A DNA stretch of 64,000 nucleotides from Parasponia andersonii (GCA_002914805.1 JXTB01000165.1:570586-634585); one strand, 5' to 3'. Counted from the stretch's first letter, positions 46,583 to 58,830 are shown. Program-made: numbers and translations. Notes: generated by a model from the letters alone, not told the origin.

Positions 46583-47945
46583 ATTGATAAGTCTATTTAA
46601 TACTTATGTTTACTATCTTTTTGAGCATAAGAATTACTCGTCTTTGAGTACTTTTTATGTGTTTTGTTGTTTTTGATGGATAATTCAGGTGAGAAGTCAT
46701 TGAGAGGAGAATTCCGACTTTTCAACTGAAACCGAGTCCAAATCAAAGAAATTTCGATCATTCGCGAGCAATATTTCAACAGTGTATAGCAGCACCAATA
46801 ATATAGAAGGAACTGGACAGAACTGGGCATTGCAGCACCAAGATGGTGCCGAGGTACCACTCTACGGTGCTACAGTGCTGTGAGATAAACAACATGGCAC
46901 TGTGGTACTAAATTTGGCGACATAGTGCCACAAAGCGTGGACATATTGTAGGATTCCTGGATCATGGCCGGTTTTATCTCAACTATTTAACCTCTCTTTG
47001 GCTTAGCTAAAGGAGAAGATGGTAGGACAATAGTAACCAGTTTTAGAGAGGTTTTGGAGGAGAAAGGACAAGCAGCAGGGGGATTCAAGAAGAGACCAGC
47101 AGATTGAACGAGCTTCAAAGAGTTTTTCTTTATCTTTCCTCTATTTCTTCCTTTAGTTTTCTACTATGAACATGTATAAGCTTTATCAGCTCTGTTGTAT
47201 TCCTCTTGATATAATTATGAACTAAACTCTTTCTCTAGGAATGTAATCAAACTTCTAATATAATTCAATTACTTTATTTTCCTCATTCACTCTTGATATC
47301 CATTCATGAATTAATTATTCTATCTTGTGCTTAATGCCTCTATTTATTTGGCCGGTAAATTGATTGTTGTGTGAAATCTATATGAACTTGGGAAGAGAAA
47401 TATAGGTTTAGACATAAATAGAATAACATAAGATCACCTAGTATAGGATGAGTTTGCATAGGATAAGAATATACCTATATAACTTTTACAACCTTGTGTG
47501 AGAATTACCTATCATAATGAATCTAGTCATTGTATGTTTGGAGTAACATTAACTTGTCAAGATATTTTCACTCATATCTTGGAAAGAAGCTTATGAATAC
47601 ATTAGGATTCTGGTTGTCAATTCTAAATGGATAGTTAAGAAAAACTAGTAGTTGAAGAAGTTAAAGGGTAGATTGTATCCTTAGGTTCCTTATTATTACT
47701 CATAGAACAAATCGTGGTTTCTTAGTTTCATTATCTATTCTTTCCATTTACATTGTTATTTACATTTTGATTCTAGCATAAAGCCATCAAATATTATTGT
47801 TTGGATAAATTAGAAGCTAGTTTTGGTTAGTACTTAATATTTGTAAATCATGTACTCCTCATGGGATCGATATTCTCTTACTCCATATTACTTGTTGCGA
47901 CCTGTATATTTGCAGTTGTGTGTTAGAAATAACCTAATAACTATT
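46583..47945 (+). mobile_element. Probable solo LTR (Tat/Athila-like) inserted in the 5' LTR of the small element
   Basis: The LTR text before 46582 and after 47946 is contiguous in the other LTR (49025-49035), so this 1.36-kb segment is an insertion. tattg is present on both sides (about 46578-46582 and 47941-47945). The segment starts tgataagtctatttaatac and ends with gggatcgatattctcttact, then ttgttgcgacctgta, text that I associate with LTRs of the Tat/Athila group. No internal domains. The family call is tentative. Confidence 0.65.
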
Positions 47946-48813
47946 GAGTTTTCTTCCTTATGATTCTTCTTCTTTCTGAGTTCTTATCTTGATTTTCTAT
48001 TGCTTTTTTATCCATTTATTATTTCTGCCTAAATTCTATTACTCTTCTTCCTATTCTCTTTATAAATTCTCATCTTATCCTACATCAATTGATATCACAG
48101 CTTTGTTCAACTTCCTTTGCCTAAATTATTTTTTTTTCTCTACCGAAATCTCCTAAAAATAATTCTTTTATTCTAGTTTTATTTAAGAGCTTCTCTATAA
48201 AAAAAAAAAAAGCTCTTCTATGTTCGCTCTTTTTCATACTTGATTAATGATATATAACTATTCAAAAATTTGCTCTCTAATATTCTCATTCTCTTTCTAT
48301 AGTTCTTCATCTTCTTCTTTAAATTCTTCTCTTCTTCTTCCTAAATTCCCTAAGTGCGACAAAATTACCCATAATTGTGAAGAAATACTACTTATCTTGG
48401 AAAATTAAGAGAATTAAACAGTAGCAAATATGACTCTTTTAAACAATTTGTTAATGAGAGATGTTGTGAAGCCTATAGTTGCACCAACTATAGAACAAAA
48501 TTTAACTCTCGTTGAGCCGATTATTGCATCTCAATAAAGAGAACTTATTCCTATGTCCATTGTTCCTAGTCCACTTACACATCAACTTCTAAAACTTAGA
48601 TCAAATGCATGTATATTTGATTTTCTAATATGACTATTTGACTAATTTTAAATTTGAGGAAATTTTTTGAAAGCAAAGTGTTCAAACACCTACTATAATC
48701 CAATGAGAATATAACAAGGGTAAAGAGTCTAGATCCTACATCATCATCACGCATCAAAACTGGCACTTTTCGATTTTAACTCACCATAATCGAGTTCTCA
48801 AATCTCGAGAGAT

Positions 48814-49184
48814 TGATGAAGAATAAGAAAGGAGTATTTTAGGAAATATTATAATAATAATTAGATTTATTTTAATTTTGAGTAACTAATTTTAAGTTTT
48901 TTGTTTCTATCAGTTTCTAGAATATATCTAGTTTCATAGTTGTGTCCAATTACCTAATAGTAAATAAGCTTAGTTGTGTAATTTTTTTTTAAAATTATGA
49001 ATGAATATTGAGTGATTATTGAATTTTCTCTCTTAATAACTTTTCTTATCGTTCGAGTTCATATCTTAATTCAAATCTTAATTCTCTATTACTTTTCTAA
49101 TAATTAATTATTTTTTCTTAAATTCTATCACTATTTGTTTTTTTATTTATTCTCTTTCTAAATTTTCCTCCTAATAATATATCT
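48814..49184 (+). repeat. 3' LTR of the small element
   Basis: It shares gaagaataagaaagg, tttctatcagtttc and tgaatgaatattgagtgatt with the 5' LTR and continues through the text found after the insertion in that copy. Confidence 0.8.
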
Positions 49185-49192
49185 TTTTTATG

Positions 49193-49825
49193 ACACTAGA
49201 ATAATAACACTTTATAAAAAGTGTAACATTGGCTTATTTAAAATAAGCAAAAATTTGAGCACGGGAGGGAGAGGAAAACATTTTCCCGTAAAAAGAAAAG
49301 AGGAAAAAACATTTTTTCTTCTTTTTCTATGGTCTCATTCTTTTTCTTCTTTTTCTCTCTCTTACTAAACCGCAAATTTCTGAGCTCTGTCAATTCGATG
49401 GCATTGCCAAAATTCATTGAGGTTTGTTCTTCAATCCTAAGTCTCTCTCTAATTCAACCATAAATTTCCTTGGTTTAGCCCTAAATCTCTCCATGCCTCT
49501 CTCTCATATGGCTCTGTTTCAGATTTTGTTCTCTCTATTTGGGATTAGATGAAGGAGAAAGGAAATCCAAAGAAGATTTTGTAGCTATCTCTGTTTTTTC
49601 CCTTTTTGGTTTGCTCTCTATTTTCTTGCATCTTTATTTTCAATTTTTCATATGATTCTTGGGTTTTTTACTTTTAGTTTTGCATATCCCCTAATTATTA
49701 TTTATATTATGGGATTTATCATATTCTGGTGGGATTTTTTGGACTTTTTCTTCTAAATTATTATTTTATTTTTTAGGTTCATAGCATTCTCGTGTTGTAC
49801 ATTGGTTGTTTTCTGGGTTATTACT
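49193..49825 (+). other. Left part of the possible CACTA element, T-rich with an exon-like start
   Basis: At 49399 an ATG gives MALPKFIE and then a GT donor-like site. It sits upstream of the FolD-like segment and could be a captured first exon, but it is too short to identify. The remainder is T-rich with ctctct stretches. Confidence 0.35.
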
Positions 49826-49925
49826 TCTCGAGGACTGTGCGGACGATGAGCTTATTAGTATCGTTTCGAGCTTAAACGACAATCCATCTTCACATGGGAT
49901 AATTGTTCAACATCCTCTGCCATAG
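49826..49925 (+). pseudogene. FolD-like exon fragment (methylenetetrahydrofolate dehydrogenase/cyclohydrolase)
   Basis: The plus-strand frame from 49829 reads LEDCADDELISIVSSLNDNP, then SSHGIIVQHPLP and a stop. This matches the plant FolD block that runs from 'PE-(D/E)' through 'ISxVxxLNxNPxVHGILVQLPLP', including the HGI(L)VQ-x-PLP signature that lines the substrate pocket. Leu is changed to His in QHPLP, and a TAG follows where the protein should continue (P-S-H-M). About 33 codons survive; no other FolD exon is nearby. FolD makes 5,10-methenyl- and 10-formyl-THF in one-carbon metabolism. As it lies within mobile DNA, capture by a transposon is the simplest reading. Confidence 0.72.
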
Positions 49926-50163
49926 GTAGTTTCCACAACAGTTGAGTCTTTGCTTTCTTTTTTTAATATATTGTCTAGGTGTTTATGCAATCGCTTAAAC
50001 GAAACAAAGTGTTATATTTGGTATTATTTGCTTTTCGTTTGATTTTAAGTTCTTATCTTGGTGTTATTACATAATTCAAAGAAAACTCGCATTTAAACTT
50101 TGATTTTTGTGCATTTTTTGTAATAAAGATTGTTTAAAACACATGAATGTGAACGTACCTATA
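49926..50163. other. Spacer, T-rich
   Basis: No feature recognised. It could be intron sequence captured along with the FolD exon. Confidence 0.3.
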
Positions 50164-50171
50164 AGTCATAG

Positions 50172-50958
50172 CTAGAGGTGGCAAAACAAGACAAGTCAAA
50201 CAGGCTAGCCTGTGGCCTATCATTGTAGCTCGTAGTTCAGCCCATATTAGAACGGACTCGGGTTCGGCCCGACCTTAGGGGTAAGACTAGCTAAGCCTAT
50301 ATATCTAGGCCCATCAATCTAGTCCGCAAGAGCTGATTTGTCAAAAAATATGTTAGCTCAATATTAACTAACTCAAAAGAAGCAGTGAATTGAGTTTTAA
50401 AAACTTTCACAAATTTTTCTTGAAGAGCAAGTAAATTAAGCAAATAAAGATAATAACAAGTACAAATAGCTTAATTGTATGCACAAGTTCAAGACAAATT
50501 TAAATACAAAAATTTTTCCAATATTTATAAATATACATTTCCTCACTTTTTTTTCACTTTCAAATTTCAATTTGATTCTAAATAATTTTCTTAAGGTATT
50601 TGTTTTAAACTTTTTTATCAACTATTCAACTTATATACTTTTAGCATATTCAATTATTTTAAATTTTTATCTATAGAAAAAAAAATGACTTTTTTTTTTT
50701 TCAAAAATATTATTTTTAAATTTCTAATATTTTTAACTAATTATATAAATAATATCTTATTTTTTAAGATTTTTTTAATTTGGGCTAAGCATGGGCCAGC
50801 TCATTTTAGCCCATTCCGAGTTGAGCCCAACCTACATAGGAGCCCAAGCCGGCCTATGAACTGACCTGGTCCAGTCCGCTTTCTTAGACGGCCTGACCCG
50901 TTTTTTCTCCCAAGCCTGCTTTGAGCGTGCTGAGCTACTGACCCATTTTACCACCTAT
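50172..50958. mobile_element. hAT-like MITE
   Basis: The ends ctagaggtggcaaaac and (reverse complement) ataggtggtaaaa are inverted repeats of the hAT type (T-A-G-x-G-G-T-G-G). They are flanked by 8-bp near-identical copies agtcatag (50164-50171) and agccatag (50959-50966), the hAT target length. The ends are rich in gggcc-like text (gttcggcccgacc, gagcccaagccgg). There is no transposase. The middle (about 50358-50500) is foreign; see the copia LTR fragment entry. Confidence 0.75.
50380..50492 (-). repeat. Fragment of the SIRE-like LTR inside the hAT MITE
   Basis: gtgaattgagttttaaaaac, then agcaagtaaatta, agtacaaatagct and tgcacaagttcaag parallel 43988-44095 of the SIRE-like 5' LTR in the same plus-strand orientation, with moderate divergence. 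It is a short piece of LTR end without an element. Confidence 0.7.
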
Positions 50959-50966
50959 AGCCATAG

Positions 50967-51473
50967 TTTATTAGTGATCTATTTCAAATTTACAATCTTT
51001 AATTAAATTTAAGAGATGAATATCTAGTTACTGTAAATAGTACTTCCTTTTTGAAAAACATGTGTAAATTATTCTTTTTGTGTAGTTCTTCGAGTCTAAA
51101 CCATCAGATTCTAGTTTAGGTTAGTCCCGGACCACGAAAAGATATATGTACTACTAAAAATGCGGTACAAACTAGCTAACACTTGAAATCAAAGTTTTGT
51201 CAATCAATTATTTTCAAAGGTTTGGAAAAGAACATGTGTATGCATATATATATATATATATATATATACATAAATTGATATCATCATGCATATAAGTACA
51301 TAATTTGATTTCATCTGAGCTAACTATATTGAAATTAATTGTCACTAAATAAAATGTGAACAAAAAATTTTCACTAATTAAAAGATTCCTTTGGAATGGG
51401 TTGAACCATTGTTAACTTCAGAAAACACATTTATAGTTATATGTGTGTGTAAATGATAATTGAAAGAACTTGG
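50967..51473. other. Spacer before gypsy element 2
   Basis: A TA microsatellite at about 51246-51268 and AT-rich DNA with no gene. The last bases before the LTR are cttgg. Confidence 0.45.
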
Positions 51474-51536
51474 TCGTTACGATCCAAATCCCAAGATAGT
51501 AGCAGAAGGAGAATTTCACTAGAATTAGAAATTTCT

Positions 51537-51580
<44 letters not shown>

Positions 51581-54032
51581 TTAAAAAGTTAAAAAAAAAA
51601 ATTTTAAACGGCACGATTAAAAAAAGTATTTTGAATTACAACCAATGAACTTATCCTACAGCTCATAGTCACTAATAAACACAGACAAAAAAATTATTAG
51701 AGAAACAAAATTTTAAGTAGTTCATTGAGCATCATCATTCACACCTCAACAATCAATCTAGAAGGACATATATAATTTATAAACATATTCAAAGTATCAC
51801 ACTTAATATGAATACTAGTAATATCTATTTATTTAACAAGACTTAAACACAAATCTTAAATTCACACTCTTAGCATTAACAAGTCACAAACTACAAGTAA
51901 AAGATAGCTTCTTATCCCGCTTATTGATCGTCAATATTACACTGGACACCACTTGTGGAGAAAGTAGGGAGGGTAAGCATAAATGCCCAGTAGGTTATCC
52001 AATTTCCCTTTTCGGGAAAGTCTTTTTATAATTCTTAAAACACCTGCATGGTTAGTAGTACTAGAAAGTATTTTTATAAATATTAAGGAATTAAACTATT
52101 TACAGAAAACTATGCTAAAAACCAAAACTAGATATCCATGTCAAAACATATAAAAGTCTTAATAAAATAAGCATAATGCACATCATATAAATCAATACAT
52201 CACATGAGCTCTCATCCTCTAATCACGAATAGAGCAACTTATATTATAAGTATTGAGTGCTCCCTACCTGACATCTATCTTTAGAAACCAGAGGGACACT
52301 CATGTGTCTAATCCTACCGAATGCCTATGCCTATAGAATGCCTATCCTACCGAATAATAGAGATAGTCAGAAAACAAATCCCGCGTGGGTTTACAGGCTT
52401 TCACTGAAGGTGAGTATACTAGTCTACCTACTACAACACCGTGAAGCCTAAGACGACTCTCATGCATGATCATATGAAATGTGCAATATATGGAATCTCA
52501 AACAACTATGCAGTGCTTTAACATTCTAGACATGTTCTGATTTTTAATTAAAAATCCATTTTGTACTTAAAAATCCAAAAGTACAATTTCAATGGTTTTA
52601 TCAAATTCCAAATATAAAAACTTGTAGAATATTATATTAAAAAATATCTAAAGCAGTCCACAATATTTCACAAATTCATAGTTCATTAAAATAACTACTC
52701 AAATAATTCAATTTAATAAATTTACGAAATTTTATTTTTCAGAAAAAATTTAAATTTAATGAAAATAATAGAAAACAAGGAAATTGAATCCTCTACCTTG
52801 AGATAGTAGTTATGCCGAGCTAATGACGCTAGAAATAGTCTCAATTGATCACCTGGTTGTTCAGACAGTCGTTTTCGAATCTCGTCACCTTCACTTGAAA
52901 AGTTGACTTTTCAAACGGAGTCTCGGATTGAGAAACAGAGGTCATCACTGAATTTAGAACACCCAAAAATGTTGGGCTAGATATAGAGTTCGTCGAAAAC
53001 GGGTCCCGATGCGGGACCGGCCGTGGCATGCAAAACGGTGCAATTCATGAGCTATTTTCTCGATTTTCATGCTACTTCAGAAAATAATGGTATTTTGTAT
53101 CAAAATTTATGTCCCAATCTCACTGAGTCTAAATTAGAAGTCAGAACTCAGTTTGGAGGTCCCAAGCATTAAATGGGCTCAAAAATCTAAAAATTATATA
53201 AATACCACATTTGGAAAATAATTAGAAAAATGCCACATTTTCATTTCGATAATTAATGATCTTCCAGTTACCGTTTCAACACTTCAAAATCATGTAATTT
53301 CATGTTTCAAACTCCTCTTTCACTTGATAAAATTTTCTCGAGATAAATAACTCAATTCTGAAATAATTACAAAAATACTATAAATTTTAATATTATAAAA
53401 TTACTACAGTAGTCAACTTCTCACCAGAGCCGAGTTAGAGGCTGAGAGTTGTCGGAAATGAAAGCTGGAGTTAAGATGAGTTCAACGGTGCTGGAGTTGA
53501 CAGTGAGCAAAAATCCGATCGATAGGCGGAAGCTTCAGACGGCTTTTTCTCCAACAAGGACGGCGAAACTGGACGGCGATTAGAGGCATGGCTTTGTCAG
53601 CGTCTTCCAGTCACGGCGGACGGGCGCGTCAGGCACGACAGTGGCTGGTGGCTCGGTGAATGACCAGTGACAATGGAGAGGATTCGGGGTACCTCCTCGG
53701 AGAAGAAATAAAAAAATGGAGGTTTATATGTAATTTTCGGAAACTATAGTAGTGGGACACGTGGCGTAATCTGGTTTGACCAAAAAAGTTTCTGAAATTC
53801 CACTTTGGCCACAAATTTTAAAAAGATTCTTTCACTTTAGTCCCTCCTTAATTATACTTTTGTCGTTGGTTTGTAATTTCTTTTTCACTTTTGCCCCCAA
53901 ATGTACCTAGACTTTATTTTGTCTAGGTTCAACACCAATTATTTAATTTAAAATAATTCAAAAATTTAGAATTACCAAAGTTCCCTTGAATTAAAAATTC
54001 TTAATTACCCTTACAAAATTTAGGATTTTACA
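51474..54032 (-). repeat. Gypsy element 2, 3' LTR
   Basis: Collinear with 58831-61391, for example gcatcatcattcacacctca, gcttcttatcc and the end cttacaaaatttaggatttt. It has a TA microsatellite (51541-51580) where the other copy has A/T runs, and it lacks about 26 bases present at 60835-60861 in the other copy. Confidence 0.95.
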
Positions 54033-54045
54033 TCTTCTCCCCTTT
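54033..54045 (-). other. Gypsy element 2, polypurine tract
   Basis: The minus strand reads AAAGGGGAGAAGA directly before TGTAAAATCC of the 3' LTR. Confidence 0.9.
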
Positions 54046-54097
54046 AAAAGAATTTCGTCCCGAAATTCGGATACAATGGTTAAAGTACAACTTCAAG

Positions 54098-54577
54098 TTA
54101 GAAATTAAACAGATGAGGATATTTTTCATACACTTCTACTTCAAGCTCCCAAATGGCTTCGTCTTCCTTATGGTGTTGCCAATGAATCTTGACAAGTGGT
54201 ATTTGCCTATTTTGAAGCACTTTGAGCTCTCTCTCCAGGATTCGAACTGGTTGTTCCTCATATGTTATATCCTCCTGTAATGGCACTTCCATATACTAAA
54301 TAACATGCAATGGATCAGATACATACTTTCTGAGCATCGAGACATGAAAAACATTGTGCACTCGGCCCAATTGTGATGGCAATTCCAAGCGATACGCTAC
54401 GGGCCCAATTCTAGAAGTAATCTCAAATGGTCCAATATATCTTGGAGCCAATTTGCCTTTAAGCACAAATCTAGTGATCACATGCCTTGGAGTCACTTTC
54501 AAGAATGCTTGATCACCAACTTCGAACTCTACTTCACGTTTCTTCGAGTTCGCATAGCTTTTTTGTCGACTCTGCAT
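54098..54577 (-). pseudogene. Gypsy element 2, integrase C-terminus and chromodomain-like tail
   Basis: 54296-54577: [37 protein letters not shown] and [19 protein letters not shown]. 54098-54292: the tail EDITYEEQPVRILEREL, VKIHWQHHKEDEAIWELE and EVYEKYPHLF, a chromodomain-like fold with the aromatic W-x-x-H and W residues present. One stop separates the two frames. The tail would bind chromatin at the target. Confidence 0.92.
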
Positions 54578-55500
54578 GACTTTAAGTCTTTGTCGAATCT
54601 TATTAATTTTCTCAGTGGTCTCTTGTATTAGTTCTGGCCTAAGAATGACGTGTTCCTTAGCATCAACCTAACACAAAGGTGATCTACATGGTCTCTCATA
54701 TAATACCTCATATGGAGCCATGCTAAGACTGGTTTGGTAGGTATTGTTATAAGAAAACTCCACGAATGATAGATGATCATCCCAGCTTCCACCAAAATCC
54801 AATACACAAGAATAAGGCATGTCTTCTAGAATCTAAATAGTCCTCTTAGATTGGTCATCTGTCTGAGGATGGTGAGTAGTACTGAGATTTAGTTCTATTC
54901 CTAAAGCTCTCTACAAAGCTTTCCAGAACTTACAAGTAAATCTTGGGTCTCTGTCCGAAACTATGCTTGATGGCACTCCATGTAATCGAACAATATTGTT
55001 AATGTAGAGACGACTAAGCTTATTGAGTGAAAAATCAGATCTGATCGGTATAAAATGAACAGTTTTCGTCATACGATCAACAATCACCTAAACTGCATCA
55101 TTCTTTCTTCGAGTCGTAGGCAAATCCATTACAAAGTCCATGGTGATTTTATCCCACTTCCACTCTAGTATGGGTAAAGGCTATAATATTCCAACTGGTC
55201 TCTAGTGTTCAGCTTTAACTTGCTGACATGTCATGTACATAGCCACAAAAGTAGCTACGTCATGTTTCATACCTTTCCACCAATACTGTCTCTTCAGGTT
55301 ATGATACATCTTTGTGCTACCAGGATGTACTACGAACTTGGACTTATGAGCTTCAGTGAGAATGGTCTCTCTAAGATGAGGATTATTACTACTGCTAGCT
55401 TGCTTTTTAAAAGCACAAATCCTTCTCTATTTGTACTCTAACCTTCTAATTGTTCACCACTTTCGAGTTGATTCTAGATCGTTCTCACCTCTTAGTCTTG
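54578..55500 (-). pseudogene. Gypsy element 2, integrase core and zinc region (degenerate)
   Basis: Minus-strand text in broken frames gives a YWWKGMKHDVA/C-x-x-CQQVKAEH-like zinc end near 55200-55290, a [12 protein letters not shown]-like block near 55040-55090, and HHPQTDDQSKRT-like text near 54850-54880, where the catalytic E seems to be lost. Several stops are present. Identification rests on order and these blocks. Confidence 0.75.
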
Positions 55501-56330
55501 TCATTGACTTTGCTGCACATTTTGGAGAAGCACAGGTATGGCAACAACATTATTGAGGTAAGCAGTATTTTCAGACTTGAGGCACTGCAAGTTATAATCT
55601 CTAATTGCTAATGAGTTCTTCCAATCTTGAAAAATAAGTGCTGCTAATGAGCTAAGCGGTTTTCTACTCAAGACATTAGCTACAACATTAGCCTTGGCGA
55701 GATAGTATTGTAGTTCGAAGTCATAATCTTCCATATACTCAACCTATCTTTGTTGCCTCAAATTCAGATCCCGTTAGATGAAGAGATATTTTAAACTCTT
55801 ATGGTCAGAGAATATTTCAAATTTCACACCATACAGATAACACCTCCAAATTTTGAGTGCGAAAATTATTGTTGCAAGCTCCAGGTCATGGGTAGAATAG
55901 TTCCTCTCATGTGGTTTCAAGTGACGAGAAGTATACGCTACAACTCGACCATTTTGTATCAGAACACATCCTAATCTCATTTTAGAAGCATCGGTATACA
56001 CCATATAAGGTTCATTACTCTCAAGAACTGTAAGAATAGGTGCAGTTGTCAAACTATGCTTCAATTTTCTGAAAGCTTCTTCACAATCACTATCCCAAAT
56101 GAACTTGATATCCTTCCTTGTCAACCTTGTTAATGGTAATGCAACCCTTGAGAAATTCTGAACAATACGACGACAATAGCCTGCTAAACTGAGGAAACTT
56201 CGTATTTCTGTCATATTCTTTAGACTTTCCCACTTTAGAACAGCTTCTATCTTAGTAGGATCGACTGAGATACCTTCTTGAGAAATTACATACCCCAAGA
56301 ATTTAACTTCTAACATCCAGAAGTCACATT
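55501..56330 (-). pseudogene. Gypsy element 2, RNase H
   Basis: The frame 55774-56316 is open for 180 codons: [60 protein letters not shown] with the catalytic Asp, [20 protein letters not shown] and [11 protein letters not shown]. After a stop, 55501-55734 has MEDYDFELQYYLAKANVVAN, then LSRKPL, the RNase H-integrase linker. Confidence 0.93.
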
Positions 56331-56339
56331 TTGATCTTT

Positions 56340-57169
56340 TGGCATATCATTGTTGACTTCTCAAAACTTCAAGCACTATCCTCAAATGTTCGGCATGATC
56401 TTCCTGAGTCTTGGAATACAACAAGATATTATTAATAAAAACAACCACAAAACGATCCAAGTATAGCCTAAAAATCCGATTCATAAGGTCCACAAAAGCT
56501 ACAGGTGTATTTGTCAAACCAAAAGGCATTACCAGAAACTCAAAGTGACCATAACGAGTTCTGAATGCTGTTTTTGGTATATCTTCCTCTTATCTTCAAC
56601 TGGTGATAACCTGACCTCAAGTTAAACTTAGAGAAAAATCTTGATCTACTAAGTTGATCAAACAGCCCGTCAATCTTTGGCAAAGGATACTTGTTCTTTA
56701 TTGTCAATTGATTTAACTTCCTATAATCCACACATAGCCTTAAACTACTGTTAACTTTCTTGGCAAACAAAACAGAAGCACCCCAAGGAGAAGTACTACT
56801 CCGAATGAAACCCTTGGATATCAAATCATCAAATTGTTCCCTTAATTCAATCATCTCTGCAGGAGCCATGTGTTAGGCTGGAATAGAAACTGGCTGAGTT
56901 CCAGGAACAAGGTTAATACAGAACTCGATCTCCCTATCTAATGGTAGCCCTGGTAAATCCTCTGGAAATACCTCTAGATATTCACTCACTACTGGAATCC
57001 ATAGGTCTTGATCATTAGTTCTCACTTCACCATCAATGGCAAACAAGTTCCCATAACACTTTAATTTTTTCCTACCACCCAAACTAGCTTTTAGAATAGG
57101 ACTTGGTTTCAATGAATTCATTCGGGCTTGATATATTACAGGCTGCCCCTCATCCAGAAAAAGAGTCAC
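56340..57169 (-). pseudogene. Gypsy element 2, reverse transcriptase (active site lost)
   Basis: Pieces: 56873-57169 ends [20 protein letters not shown]; 56540-56869 has [40 protein letters not shown] and [16 protein letters not shown], where the first catalytic Asp (K-I-D-L) is Asn (K-F-N-L); 56347-56529 has [20 protein letters not shown] and [13 protein letters not shown], where the F-I-D-D site is F-I-N-N. All three catalytic Asp positions are changed, so no activity is possible. A frameshift precedes MPFGL. Confidence 0.95.
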
Positions 57170-57211
57170 TCATTTATCATAACAATCGACAATAACTCGA
57201 TACTTGGATAA

Positions 57212-57520
57212 CTAATCTATATCGAGTATTACATCATAATGTTTCATTGGTAATACAATTAAATCAGCAAGTAATTTTTTACCATCAATCACCACACAAC
57301 AAGATTTACACATACTAGACACATCAGTTACACCACACAAAGGTATTCCCAAAGTCAAGGCATAATCTAACTCAGACAATTCTAACCCCAAAAGTTGAAC
57401 AAACAACAAGGATATGAATGAATGAGATGTACCAGTGTCAAACAAAATACGTGCCCAAGAATATAAAAAAAGAATCATACCGTTAACAACACATCAGCCA
57501 GTATGTTCATTGGTACCATC
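57212..57520 (-). pseudogene. Gypsy element 2, protease
   Basis: ARILFDTGTSHSFISLLFVQ is the retropepsin active site (D-T-G-T-S/A), followed by LLADLIVLPMKHYDVILDID, where the usual DVILGMDWL is changed. It is open for 88 codons, then meets a stop before the RT linker. Confidence 0.92.
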
Positions 57521-58699
57521 TATTCCAGAAATTGCATAAGTTTGGCTAGTGACTTTTCCTTTTCCTTTATTACCTTTTCCTTGTCCAAGATAACTGCTGC
57601 TAGATCCTAGACCACTGCTACCATATCCATGCCCTCCTTGACTCCCTAAAGCCTGAGGAGTCTGGAAATTCTGAGTATAACTCTAGGAGTGGTACTGGTG
57701 CTGGTAAGGTGGTGGAGATGAAAAAGCTTTGAAACATCCTGAGATTGCTGAAACCTAGCTTGAGTGTTTTGGGGAGGTGCCAAACTAGAATAACTTCCAA
57801 GTGATCCTCCCTAAGAAAGAAGGGATTTTTGCAGACGTTTTGGGCACTCATTCCTTTTATGGCCCTGCTTAACATGTATAGAGACTGAACCTCCTTTTTC
57901 TTGATGAACCACTACCAATGTAGTTTTCGCTATTTGGTGAACCTTGGGCAGACCATTGTCCTTGGTTCCTCTTGTTCACTTTTCTCTCGTTGCTTTTATT
58001 GTTTCTTGCACTCTGCTCATTTTCTGCGGCTTCAGCTCGTTAGGTAGCTAACACTACTTCAGAAAGAGTGGCAAACAAGTGAATAGCAATATGGTTGTGG
58101 ATGTTTCGATTCAGACCATTCTTGAACTTCGCAATTCAATAAGTGTCACTCACCGTTGGGCTAAGGGCAAGGCTTGCCAATTCTGTGAACTCCATCACAT
58201 ATTGGTTTACTGTTCTATTCCCCTAAGTAAGTCTCTCAAAACAACCAACCACTTCAGCTTGTTGATCATCATTTGCATAATGTGCTTTGAAGAGTCTCTC
58301 AAATTCTTCCTATGTTATGCCTTCTATATTTTGTATAACCTTAATTACCTCCCACCAATGGATAGCATTTCCCGTCAAGCAAGAGATAGCAAACACAGCC
58401 TAGAACTCTCTAGGAGTACCCAGGGTCCGAAAGTGTCGTGTCATCTCATGCAACTATGCATTGGCAACTAGTGGGTCTGGGGTTCCATCATACTGTCTAG
58501 GATAAAGGCACATAAACTTCTGAAGATGGTCAGCCTGATCGGGTTGATGTTCTTGCTGTAATTAAGGTTGAAGCTGATGGTTAGGACCTTGCATCTCAAG
58601 GAAAGTATGACGCATTGCTTTGATAAATTGATTGAAGTCTTGTGGAATTGGAGGCGGCTCGGCACTAGGTTGGTACCTCAGAGCTCTTCTAAGAGGCAT
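57521..58699 (-). pseudogene. Gypsy element 2, Gag with zinc knuckle
   Basis: The start is probably the ATG at 58699 (MPLRRALRYQPSAEPPPIPQ). In broken frames 58079-58471 gives the retrotransposon gag domain: LTGNAIHWWEVIKVIQ, EEFERLFKAHYAND and VNQYVMEFTELASLALSPTV. A zinc knuckle is visible at about 57822-57875 as KQGHKRNECPKRLQ, with the first Cys pair in another frame. A Ser/Gly/Gln-rich spacer leads to the protease. Confidence 0.88.
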
Positions 58700-58810
58700 C
58701 TTTGAAAGTCTGAAATGATATACCAAACTATGAGTGAGGTAATGATGCATATTGTCATAAAAATAATTTCAATCTAGTTTAATAGTGCTATGTCTGAGGT
58801 ATTTAAATAT

Positions 58811-58825
58811 CTGGCTCTGATACCA
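58811..58825 (-). other. Gypsy element 2, primer-binding site
   Basis: The minus strand reads TGGTATCAGAGCCAG, an exact initiator methionine tRNA complement, five bases from the LTR. Confidence 0.93.
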
Positions 58826-58830
58826 CAATT

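Larger units (their letters stand above)
46353..49184 (+). mobile_element. Small non-autonomous LTR retrotransposon, 5' LTR split by an insertion
   Basis: The 5' LTR is 46353-46582 plus 47946-48084 (about 369 bp joined) and the 3' LTR 48814-49184 (about 371 bp). A degenerate primer site ttgatatcacagc follows the 5' LTR at 48089-48101, and a purine-rich tctcgagaga precedes the 3' LTR. The interior (48102-48813) has no recognisable domain. Borders are accurate to a few bases; no target duplication was confirmed. Confidence 0.75.
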
